Below, one piece after another: positions 1-6,957 of a DNA stretch of 13,115 nucleotides. Location of the stretch: the NCBI GenBank assembly GCA_028866155.1, contig JAGWIT010000023.1:1-13115 (forward strand), in the 5' to 3' direction. Both the position numbers and the translations under genes were made by a program. The stretch is from Patescibacteria group bacterium. Its GTDB lineage: Bacteria; Patescibacteriota; Minisyncoccia; Phycocordibacterales; SBAW01. Below the pieces are notes generated by a model. It was not told the origin of the DNA. It searched no databases and saw only the letters and a program-made list of their open reading frames with translations. Positions within the stretch are counted from its first letter, which is position 1; each line of letters begins with the position of its first letter.

Positions 1-2
1 AA

Positions 3-1940
3 CTGTTGACGCTTGTTGGCGAAATACGGAAAAAAGAGAATCCTGCGTACTGGAAATCGCACATCGTCGAACTTGAGCGACATAACCCTCGCGCTACGTA
101 CCTCGGATTTATCGATTCTTCTTCAAAAAAATACAAAGAAGTTCTTGCGAAACACGCGTGGTACCTGTTCCCCTCCGTAGAAGAGGGTGAGCCCGGCACC
201 GTACTTGAGGCCATGACGCTCGGACTCGTTCCCCTGGTAACACGCGAAAGCGGTATAGATTTTGCACTCGATGACGATTTTGGAGCACCATTTGAAAAAT
301 CGCTCGCCAAAACACTTACGATTTCTACTGACCAATGGAAAACGCTCTCAACGAAGGCGAAGCATTACACAGAGCTTTTCCACTCTCACGCGGCTTGGGA
401 GGAACGTCTTGTAGAAATCTTCCGTTCAGTCGGAGCCGGAGAGCGCGACCTTCTTCCAACTGCGAGCATCGTCCTGACCGTTCATAACAAAGAGAAACAC
501 GTCGTGCGACTTCTGCAGGCACTCGTCACAAACACGAAATCATATCCCAAGTGGGACTTGCACATCGTTTATGACGGCTGCACTGACGCTTCGCGTAAAG
601 TCGCGCAACAAGTGCTAAAAGATTTCCCGGTGCCGGTGTATGAATATGAGACGCCCGATGTGTGGGAAGTGAAAGCGAATAATCACGGGCTCAAAAAGGC
701 CTCGGGGAAATATTGCGTCATTTTACAGGACGATAATTTCATTTACGAAACCGGCTGGCTTGAGAACATGCTCGCGTGGCTTGAGGAACATCCAAAAGTT
801 GCCGTCCTCGGCGGGCTCGCCGGCGTGAATTTTTTCCGTCTTGACTCTGACCCGCAAGGAGAAAACGTTAATCGCTCCTCATATGAGCTTCATCAGCGCC
901 TTGATCCGAAGATGGATAAAGTGTTGAGCGGGTACGTATTCGAGGTTGACGCCGTCATGAGGGGGCCTCTCATCATGCGGAAGGAACTCCTCGAGAAGCA
1001 CGGGTACCTCGACGAGACATACGCACCGCTCTACAACGACGACATGGATTATTGCTTCCGGATGCGCTCGCTCGGTTATGGGGTGTTTTGTTATCCAATT
1101 GACGTTGTCAATGAAAATCTGACAAGCGCTCAATATAAGAATCCGGGAAAAGAGACGTTCTGGCGTACGACTGTGGAGAAGAACCAGCAGTTATTTTATA
1201 AACGCTGGGAGAAAGATTTAGAAAAGAATCACGCGTTCCAGTTGCGGGTCCCGAAACCAGTATGGGAATCCTCGGGCCGGGGATACGGGCTATTGCAAAA
1301 GGCGCGGCGGCAGCTCCATAGGACCGCCGCATTGGACATACGCAAGGAGGTGCGGGCCCGGGCTCGCGCACTGTTCGTCCACCTCCCAGGTTCTTTGGTG
1401 CGGGGCATCATAGCAGTACTCAGAAAAGTGGGGTCTCGCGGAAGCGCGCTTGCCGACATGCTCTATGTCCACCGTTTCGAGGCAAGGACGATACCCTGGC
1501 GCATGGCAAACGGCGAGACCACCCTTCGACTCAACTACCCGCTCAACGCCTCGTCTCTCGTGTGCTATCTGGGGACGCAAGACGAGCCGTGGGCAGAAGC
1601 GATACGCTCCCGCTATGGGAGCTCTGTGGGTACCATACCGACCGCTCAAAAGTCCGTTTCGGAAATCTCCTCCTCCTTAGAAAGGCTTGCGCGCGGAAAA
1701 AAATGCACCGACATTGATTTGCTGTGTCTGCACATGGGTGGCAAGGAGTATGAGATGCTCGAGCATCTTATTGCCACGGGTCTTATACGTAAGGTTGTCA
1801 ATCTTCAGGTGAAGTTCGATGCCAACGTGCCGGACGCCACGGCACGCATGCGGTCCATTCAAAAGAAGCTACGCGAAACGCATGAAATCACCTATCAGTA
1901 TGAGTTTGTTTGGGAGAATTGGGAGCGGAAAGAACGTTGA
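3..1940 (+). CDS. Multidomain glycosyltransferase, 5'-truncated: GT4 C-terminal half, GT2 domain, degenerate FkbM-like tail
   Basis: The frame is open from the window edge, and the N-terminal half of the first domain is missing, so the true start lies upstream (residue 1 here is the TTG at 6). Residues 1-140 are the nucleotide-sugar-binding half of a GT4 enzyme, with FPSVEEGEPGTVLEAM containing E60-(x7)-E68. Residues about 153-400 are a GT2 GT-A domain: start SIVLTVHN, D190/D194 in YDGCTDAS, a DXD-like QDDN at 241-244, and an acidic NDDMD at 344-348. Residues about 400-485 are a basic linker with an amphipathic stretch near 457-475. Residues about 488-644 match the two ends of an FkbM methyltransferase domain (LRLNYPLN, then EYEMLEHL and the end YEFVWENW) but lack its SAM motif and catalytic loop. 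Likely role: adds two sugars in succession to a surface glycan. The GT domains are confident; the tail assignment is by eye. Confidence 0.88.
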   Translation: MLTLVGEIRKKENPAYWKSHIVELERHNPRATYLGFIDSSSKKYKEVLAKHAWYLFPSVEEGEPGTVLEAMTLGLVPLVTRESGIDFALDDDFGAPFEKSLAKTLTISTDQWKTLSTKAKHYTELFHSHAAWEERLVEIFRSVGAGERDLLPTASIVLTVHNKEKHVVRLLQALVTNTKSYPKWDLHIVYDGCTDASRKVAQQVLKDFPVPVYEYETPDVWEVKANNHGLKKASGKYCVILQDDNFIYETGWLENMLAWLEEHPKVAVLGGLAGVNFFRLDSDPQGENVNRSSYELHQRLDPKMDKVLSGYVFEVDAVMRGPLIMRKELLEKHGYLDETYAPLYNDDMDYCFRMRSLGYGVFCYPIDVVNENLTSAQYKNPGKETFWRTTVEKNQQLFYKRWEKDLEKNHAFQLRVPKPVWESSGRGYGLLQKARRQLHRTAALDIRKEVRARARALFVHLPGSLVRGIIAVLRKVGSRGSALADMLYVHRFEARTIPWRMANGETTLRLNYPLNASSLVCYLGTQDEPWAEAIRSRYGSSVGTIPTAQKSVSEISSSLERLARGKKCTDIDLLCLHMGGKEYEMLEHLIATGLIRKVVNLQVKFDANVPDATARMRSIQKKLRETHEITYQYEFVWENWERKER

Positions 1941-1979
1941 GGGATGTCTTTTACGGATACCTCGGCGGTCGAAAAAGTA

Positions 1980-1985
1980 TATAAT
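1980..1985 (+). promoter_or_regulatory. Possible -10 element (TATAAT) upstream of the methyltransferase at 1997
   Basis: A perfect TATAAT lies in the 56-base gap between the genes ending at 1940 and starting at 1997. Its end is 11 bases before the ATG. Transcription from it would start about 5 bases before the ATG, giving an almost leaderless mRNA, which agrees with the absence of a Shine-Dalgarno sequence. No recognisable -35 hexamer lies 15-19 bases upstream, so this may be a chance match in an AT-rich spacer. Confidence 0.28.
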
Positions 1986-1996
1986 AATCTTACTAC

Positions 1997-2737
1997 ATGG
2001 GTCTGCTATCGAGATTTCTGCGCGTAACCTTCCCCGTGGGAGAGGTGGGGAGCCATAATGGCGATCGGCGTGTCGCCTGGGTCGAAAAGATATTGAAGAC
2101 CATCCCGGCCGGCTCAACCATACTCGACGCGGGAGCTGGAGAACTTTACTTTAAGAAATTCTGCACCCACTTACGCTATACTTCCCAAGATTTCGGACAA
2201 TATAACGGAAAAGGAGACGAGGGTGAACACTGGGGCCATTGGGATACCTCTCACATTGATATACGGTCAGACATAACCGCCATCCCCGTCCCTGACAATT
2301 CATTTGATGCGGTTATGTGCTGTGAAGTATTCGAGCACATCCCCGAACCGGCGAAGGCAGTGCGGGAATTCTCCCGCATACTGAAACCGGGCGGAACACT
2401 TATTACTACCGCTCCGTTCTGTTCTCTCACGCACCAAGCACCGTATTACTTTGCCAATGGATACAGCAAATACTGGTATGAAAAGGTTTTTCGGGAGCAT
2501 GGGTTGACCATACGGGAATTGCGCGTGAACGGGAATTTTTTCAATTTTATAGCTCAAGAGATACGGCGCATCCCCATTATGGAAAAGGCCTATACTGACA
2601 TTTCTGTTTCGTCGAGATTGCTGTATAAAATAGTGGTCCGTATCTTGCTTTCATTCATACACAAACTCGACGCGCGTGACACGAATTCAAGTGAAATGTC
2701 TTGTTTCGGCATACTCGTCATGGCGACCAAGGATTGA
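1997..2737 (+). CDS. Class I SAM-dependent methyltransferase (Methyltransf_11-like)
   Basis: 246 residues. SAM-binding motif I is TILDAGAGEL at 41-50. The region DAVMCCEVFEHIPEP at 104-118, followed by the SRILKPGG turn at 126-133, is the usual motif of small-molecule and sugar methyltransferases of this fold. The later segment THQAPYYFANGYSKYWYE (145-162) is of a kind seen in methyltransferases of polysaccharide clusters. It probably O-methylates a sugar residue or sugar precursor in the cytoplasm; the substrate cannot be read from the sequence. The ATG at 1997 is chosen because the fold begins soon after it and the upstream 56 bases hold no gene. No Shine-Dalgarno is visible. It is 7 bases ahead of the FkbM gene and probably co-transcribed with it. 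Confidence 0.88.
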   Translation: MGLLSRFLRVTFPVGEVGSHNGDRRVAWVEKILKTIPAGSTILDAGAGELYFKKFCTHLRYTSQDFGQYNGKGDEGEHWGHWDTSHIDIRSDITAIPVPDNSFDAVMCCEVFEHIPEPAKAVREFSRILKPGGTLITTAPFCSLTHQAPYYFANGYSKYWYEKVFREHGLTIRELRVNGNFFNFIAQEIRRIPIMEKAYTDISVSSRLLYKIVVRILLSFIHKLDARDTNSSEMSCFGILVMATKD

Positions 2738-2744
2738 ACACCCT

Positions 2745-3479
2745 ATGAACTTCACACGCTTTAAAAAGTATCTCGTCCCGGGAAATTATATCCGCTATGT
2801 GCGGCTGCGTTGTGGTCCGAAATACAAGAGAAGTTACTCTCAAAACGGCGAAGACCGGCTGCTGTGGTTCATATTCCGGGCGCTTGGTATCTCCAAGCCG
2901 TCGTACATCGACATCGGCGCTCACGATCCGTTCTCGTACAGCAACACTGCCCTGCTGTATGAGAATGGCAGCACCGGTATCAACATAGAGCCCGACCCGC
3001 GCTTATTCAAACGCTTCTTGAAGAAACGGAAGCGGGATGTGAATCTCAACATCGGTGTCGCGGAGGCGGGCGGGACACTTGATTTCTACGTGATGAGCGG
3101 CCCTGCGTTGAGCACGTTCTCGAAAACAGAGGCCGAGCGCCTGGTGCGCGAATACGGATTCACCATCACCCAGACGCTCCCGATCGAGGTGAAAACGGTC
3201 GCCGAGGTTATTCGCGACTACGCGGGAGGCGTGTTCCCCGACCTCCTCTCTATCGACATTGAGGGACTTGATGAGACCATCCTCCGTTCGATGGATTTCA
3301 CCGCGAGCAGGCCAAAGGTGATTTGCGTAGAGACTATTTCCTACTCTCCGACGCGAGACGGCATCAAGAACCGCGCGCTCATAAAATTTCTTGAGAGTAA
3401 GGGATACCTGCTGCTTGCAGATACGTATATAAACTCGCTCTTCGTCGATGCGTCTGTTTGGAACAGCCCCACACAATGA
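2745..3479 (+). CDS. FkbM family methyltransferase
   Basis: 244 residues from the ATG at 2745. A longer open frame begins at 2676, but that extension lies inside the preceding methyltransferase gene and is not conserved-looking. Family hallmarks: YSQNGEDRLLW at 31-41; SAM motif YIDIGAHDPFSYSNT at 54-68; GINIEPDP at 78-85, where the acidic residue binds the ribose; and the LLSIDIEGLDETIL loop at 167-180. FkbM enzymes O-methylate hydroxyl groups on sugars and polyketides, so this one likely caps or decorates a sugar of the glycan built here. A weak AAGGA (2729-2733) precedes the start. Its stop codon overlaps the next start (ATGA at 3476-3479), which suggests translational coupling. It is a complete counterpart of the decayed FkbM tail in the protein ending at 1940. 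Confidence 0.93.
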   Translation: MNFTRFKKYLVPGNYIRYVRLRCGPKYKRSYSQNGEDRLLWFIFRALGISKPSYIDIGAHDPFSYSNTALLYENGSTGINIEPDPRLFKRFLKKRKRDVNLNIGVAEAGGTLDFYVMSGPALSTFSKTEAERLVREYGFTITQTLPIEVKTVAEVIRDYAGGVFPDLLSIDIEGLDETILRSMDFTASRPKVICVETISYSPTRDGIKNRALIKFLESKGYLLLADTYINSLFVDASVWNSPTQ

Positions 3480-4519
3480 AACAAGATCTCGCAGCGCTTC
3501 CGAATGATAAAACCGCGTACAAAAAAAGCGTGCAGCGCGGCCCTATACTTCTCGGCGCACTACGAAATGCGTTCGGGGACAAACCCTTCGCGCTCTATCG
3601 GCGCACGTACAACGCCGTCGCCGCGCTCTTTCTGAAGAAGCCAACTCTCACAACTACCTCTTACAAGGGCGATATGCGCTTCTGGGATTACGCCTCATAT
3701 CGGAAAGCACTCGCCTATTACCTCGCAAAACGCGAGACATTCGAAGAGTATCTGGCCGATCCCCAACACGAAGCGAAAGAATATATCGACCTTGATTTCT
3801 CGGTCTATTTCCAATGCTATAAGAACAAGCGCGCAACGTTTGCCGCATTGCAATCGTTCCGACAATTTTACCCGAATGTTCCTATCCTCCTTCTCTCCGA
3901 CAATGGAGACGACTTCAGTGCTCTTGCGCGCCACTTCAAGTGCGAGTATTACCACGACTCGCAGAACATCGGTTACTGGCCCTGCACCGACATGTATCGG
4001 TGGTTTACGCGGCTTGCGCGCGCGTGCGAGTTATTCAAAACGGAATGGGTTCTCATCCTCGAGGACGACGTACGCACCCGCGACCGCATCAGTAAATACC
4101 CGCACGCTCACCTGGCCGGCCAAGGGGGCGGGCGCGGCACGCGCGTCACAAAGCAGCTCTCTCCCGCGGCGCAGGCGTTTGTCAAAAAGTCCTATCCCGA
4201 TGCGGAGTTCTCCGGCATTTCAGGTTGTGGCGGTTCGATATTCCACCGAGCGTCATTCATGAATTGCTTCGCGAATTTGAAGCCGGGCGACATCAATACG
4301 TGGGGCGCGCTTGATTCAGGCGCCCTCGGCGCTACCGACATCGCGCTTACGTTCCTGTTCCTCGTGAACGGTTATGTGGTGCGCCGGTGGCTCGATCTCA
4401 GTCATGATTCCATAGGAAACTGGGGCCCGGCGGCTGCCTTCGACCATCAATTCAAACGCTACTATCGTGGCGGGCTGCTCTCGGAAGACGAGGAGCGCAC
4501 GCTCGCAACGCTCACGTGA
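3476..4519 (+). CDS. GT-A fold glycosyltransferase (GT2-like) with N-terminal extension
   Basis: 347 residues from the ATG at 3476, which overlaps the preceding stop by 4 bases; a longer frame from 3458 would run into the FkbM gene. The catalytic core appears to start near residue 107 with DFSVYFQCYKNKRATFAAL, then FYPNVPILLLSDNGDD (131-146). The metal- and nucleotide-binding DXD is LILEDDVRT at 193-201. A glycine-rich GCGGSIFHRASF lies at 250-261 and an acidic GATDIALTFLF at 285-295. The first 100 residues match no family I recognise; they are basic at the start and contain several aromatic residues (FWDYASYRKALAYYLAKRE, 69-87). Likely a cytoplasmic sugar transferase of the pathway; donor and acceptor unknown. 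Position between FkbM and GT11 genes, all within a few bases, supports a shared operon. Confidence 0.8.
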   Translation: MKQDLAALPNDKTAYKKSVQRGPILLGALRNAFGDKPFALYRRTYNAVAALFLKKPTLTTTSYKGDMRFWDYASYRKALAYYLAKRETFEEYLADPQHEAKEYIDLDFSVYFQCYKNKRATFAALQSFRQFYPNVPILLLSDNGDDFSALARHFKCEYYHDSQNIGYWPCTDMYRWFTRLARACELFKTEWVLILEDDVRTRDRISKYPHAHLAGQGGGRGTRVTKQLSPAAQAFVKKSYPDAEFSGISGCGGSIFHRASFMNCFANLKPGDINTWGALDSGALGATDIALTFLFLVNGYVVRRWLDLSHDSIGNWGPAAAFDHQFKRYYRGGLLSEDEERTLATLT

Positions 4520-4529
4520 CCACGACCTT

Positions 4530-5453
4530 ATGATTATTGCCCGCATACAAGGAGGACTCGGCAACCAGCTGTTTCAGTACGCGTGCGGCCTGTCGATCGC
4601 ACGCGCGAAAGGAGTACCCTTCAAACTAGACCTTTCCAGTTTCGATGAGGTACAAAAGGGAGATCCGCGGCCGTATCAGCTCACCCAGTTCTCTATCACC
4701 GCGCCTAGGACGACGCCGTTTGACTTCCTTCGCGCAGGTATCCCCTCACTGCGCCGTAACCTGCTCGCCACACTCTTGCGGAAGGCCTTCCGCCTCTTTG
4801 ACGACCGCCGACCGCTTGAGAAACGCGCGCTGATATTTGAACCTCGTCCTTCGTTCCTACCTGAACTATTCAGCGTCCGAGATAACTGCGTCCTTATCGG
4901 CAACTGGCAAAGCGAGAAATATTTCACCGCTATTGCCGACACCGTGCGAAAAGAATTTATTCTGAAAGACGGTTTTGGCGCTGAGGCCGAGGCGTTTGCC
5001 CGGATGATAGCCGATGAGACGCGGGGCGTGCCCGTTTCGCTCCACGTACGCCGCGGAGACAAGGCAGATGTTCCGCGCCTTGTTAATTTTCATGGTTCTC
5101 TAGATATTTCCTATTACCGCGATGCTGCCGCACGCATGAAAGAGAAAGTCGGCGCCGTGGTCTTTTATATTTTCTCCGACGACATTCCGTGGGTGAAGAA
5201 GCACCTGCTCTCTGGGTTAGGGCCGGCAGTCATCGTCTCGGCGCCCGGCATCAGCGACGCCGAGGACATAACCTTGATGAGCCGTTGCCGCCACCATATC
5301 GTGGCTCACAGCTCCTTTAGCTGGTGGGGTGCCTGGCTTAATCCGCGCTCCGACAAGGTGGTCATTGGGCCGAAACGCTGGTATAAACAAGAGGTCGACA
5401 CGAGCGATCTTATGCCGTCTTCGTGGATACAGATAGAAAACGAGTTGCGATAG
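4530..5453 (+). CDS. GT11 family glycosyltransferase (alpha-1,2-fucosyltransferase-like)
   Basis: 307 residues, close to the usual GT11 length. The ATG at 4530 gives the typical family start IIARIQGGLGNQLFQYACG (residues 2-20); frames opening further upstream run into the previous gene. The signature HVRRGD is at 172-177, the nucleotide-sugar-binding motif that defines the fucosyltransferase superfamily. FYIFSDDIPWVK is at 212-223, and the C-terminal HSSFSWWGAWLN at 260-271 is a second GT11 hallmark. Family members transfer L-fucose from GDP-fucose in alpha-1,2 linkage, usually to galactose. The exact donor here is inferred from the family, and no GDP-fucose synthesis gene is in the window. 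It starts 10 bases after the previous stop and ends 2 bases before the next start. No Shine-Dalgarno is visible. Confidence 0.94.
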   Translation: MIIARIQGGLGNQLFQYACGLSIARAKGVPFKLDLSSFDEVQKGDPRPYQLTQFSITAPRTTPFDFLRAGIPSLRRNLLATLLRKAFRLFDDRRPLEKRALIFEPRPSFLPELFSVRDNCVLIGNWQSEKYFTAIADTVRKEFILKDGFGAEAEAFARMIADETRGVPVSLHVRRGDKADVPRLVNFHGSLDISYYRDAAARMKEKVGAVVFYIFSDDIPWVKKHLLSGLGPAVIVSAPGISDAEDITLMSRCRHHIVAHSSFSWWGAWLNPRSDKVVIGPKRWYKQEVDTSDLMPSSWIQIENELR

Positions 5454-5455
5454 TT

Positions 5456-6229
5456 ATGAATGACACTCTCGTCCTGCAGATTTATTTTGGTGGGCTCGGA
5501 GACCATCTTTTTTACAGCCATATCCCGCGCATCGCTAAAGAAACAGGCGCGTATAAGAAAGTATATATTTCCAACCGATCGCCTTTCCGCAGCCAGGAGT
5601 ACAAGGCTCTCATTTGGGAGTTAAATCCATATGTTGACGGTTTTATTGACGCGGCAGGTATCACAAATCGCGTCTACGGCAAACTAGATCCGGCTAAAGA
5701 GAATCTGCTTGATCTTATCATGCTGGATTTCGGGCTAGATGACGGCAAGCGATTCCACGAACCAGAGGTGTACTACACACCGGTGATAAAACCTGATTTG
5801 GCACAAACAGCGCTCTACGATCCTAATTATGTTTCAAGAATCGGTTTCTTTGACAGTCGGGACCTGGAAAAAGTGGTGAGGGAGAGGGGGTTCGTTATTA
5901 ACGCTCAAATGGCGCTGCGCGATAGGAATGTTCCACTTTCTTCGATACGCCGCACCGTAAGCGCAACAAGCCTGAAGGATTTCTGCAGTATCATAGCTTC
6001 GTGCAAAGAGGTATATTGCCTCACGTCAGGTACGGCCACCCTCGCGGCTGCTCTCGGTAAACCAGCCACGATTTTCTATGGGGTTGGCCAACCGCGCGTG
6101 TTCCACCATTCCAAACTGCACCAGTATGTGTTTGTGCCCGAACGCCCTTCCAGAAAATTCGTGCGCCGCGCGTCCGGCCTTATATCCATTATAAAAAAGC
6201 AATTATTTGCCCCGGAACAGAACGACTGA
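5456..6229 (+). CDS. Short GT-B-like protein, possibly GT9 (heptosyltransferase-like) glycosyltransferase
   Basis: 257 residues from the ATG at 5456, two bases after the GT11 stop. The N-terminus VLQIYFGGLGDHLFYSHIPR (6-25) has the glycine-rich first loop typical of GT9-type enzymes. The C-terminal segment YCLTSGTATLAAALGKPATI (187-206), followed by FYG, resembles the donor-binding region of heptosyltransferases, where an SGT-like turn precedes an A-A-LGKP run. It is shorter than typical GT9 enzymes (about 330-350), mainly in the middle, so it may be a minimal GT-B protein or a related non-GT family. A role in transferring a sugar to the same glycan is inferred from its neighbours. It is the last gene of the + strand run; the - strand genes end 4 bases away. 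Confidence 0.65.
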   Translation: MNDTLVLQIYFGGLGDHLFYSHIPRIAKETGAYKKVYISNRSPFRSQEYKALIWELNPYVDGFIDAAGITNRVYGKLDPAKENLLDLIMLDFGLDDGKRFHEPEVYYTPVIKPDLAQTALYDPNYVSRIGFFDSRDLEKVVRERGFVINAQMALRDRNVPLSSIRRTVSATSLKDFCSIIASCKEVYCLTSGTATLAAALGKPATIFYGVGQPRVFHHSKLHQYVFVPERPSRKFVRRASGLISIIKKQLFAPEQND

Positions 6230-6233
6230 CCCG

Positions 6234-6956
6234 CTAACGATTACGAAGGAGATAGATCTTCTCGTGCGCGAGATCCGGTGCGAGGCGGGAACCTATTGAT
6301 TCGGCGACTGCCTGAATGGGGCCGGCGAGGGCCGGGAACCTCCATATAAGCGGGACGAAAAATCCGACGGGCAACGCACGGATGACGGTAAAACGCTCCC
6401 TCATTCCCTCTTCGTATTCCCGATATGAAAGATGGTTCTTAAAATATTCCCCTCCGCCTTTCGCCAGGGCGTGGAGAGAGCGCGTACCTGCAAGCGAACA
6501 GAGATAATGCCCTCCTTGAGACAAGTGCTCGCGAGCAAAGCGAAGATCTGATTCCCAGTCAGTGTAATTGAGGACCCCGACTTCAATCACGAGGTCGTAA
6601 CGTTTTGCGTCGTAGTACTCGTCCCTCACTTTAAAAACGAGAGGGGCATCGCGGTGTTTCGCCGAGGCCGCTTCGATCATCTTGGGTGAAATGTCGACCC
6701 CCACCAGAGAGGAGAAGCGATTTCCGAAAGTCTCATATATCTCCCGAAGGACAACACCGTCAGCGCAACCAATCTCAAGTATCGAGAGATGTTTATCCGT
6801 CTCTTTTGTTAATTGCCTAATGCAGTCGATAATGAGAGATAGCCTCTTTTTAAAAAAGAACTGCGTGTACGAATGCGCGACGGTAGGGTACCTGTCGGCG
6901 CTATACCTGCTGCTAATAGTATTGTAAAATTCCGTATCTTTCGGCATAGGTTTCAT
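6234..6956 (-). CDS. Class I SAM-dependent methyltransferase
   Basis: 240 residues from the ATG at 6956; a second in-frame ATG at 6947 (residue 4) is also possible. The open frame extends to 7208, but that part lies wholly within the upstream GT4 gene and has shadow-like composition. SAM motif I is ILEIGCADGVVL at 59-70, the ribose-binding acid is in VGVDIS at 85-90, and VIEVGVLNY at 123-131 is the motif II region. The C-terminal third contains a hydrophobic stretch around 196-212 (PVGFFVPLIWRFPALAG), which may sit against the membrane or form the acceptor pocket. It probably methylates a sugar of the glycan. It starts one base after the stop of the upstream GT4 gene, is the last gene of the - strand run, and has no visible Shine-Dalgarno. 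Confidence 0.87.
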   Translation of the reverse strand: MKPMPKDTEFYNTISSRYSADRYPTVAHSYTQFFFKKRLSLIIDCIRQLTKETDKHLSILEIGCADGVVLREIYETFGNRFSSLVGVDISPKMIEAASAKHRDAPLVFKVRDEYYDAKRYDLVIEVGVLNYTDWESDLRFAREHLSQGGHYLCSLAGTRSLHALAKGGGEYFKNHLSYREYEEGMRERFTVIRALPVGFFVPLIWRFPALAGPIQAVAESIGSRLAPDLAHEKIYLLRNR

Positions 6957-6957
6957 A

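Noticed and set aside
2676..2744. Upstream extension of the FkbM gene
   Set aside because: It lies inside the end of the previous methyltransferase gene; the ATG at 2745 gives a normal FkbM start and a 7-base gap.
3003..3476. A 157-residue - strand open frame
   Set aside because: Antisense to the FkbM gene, whose SAM motif and loop are intact; no start context or motif of its own.
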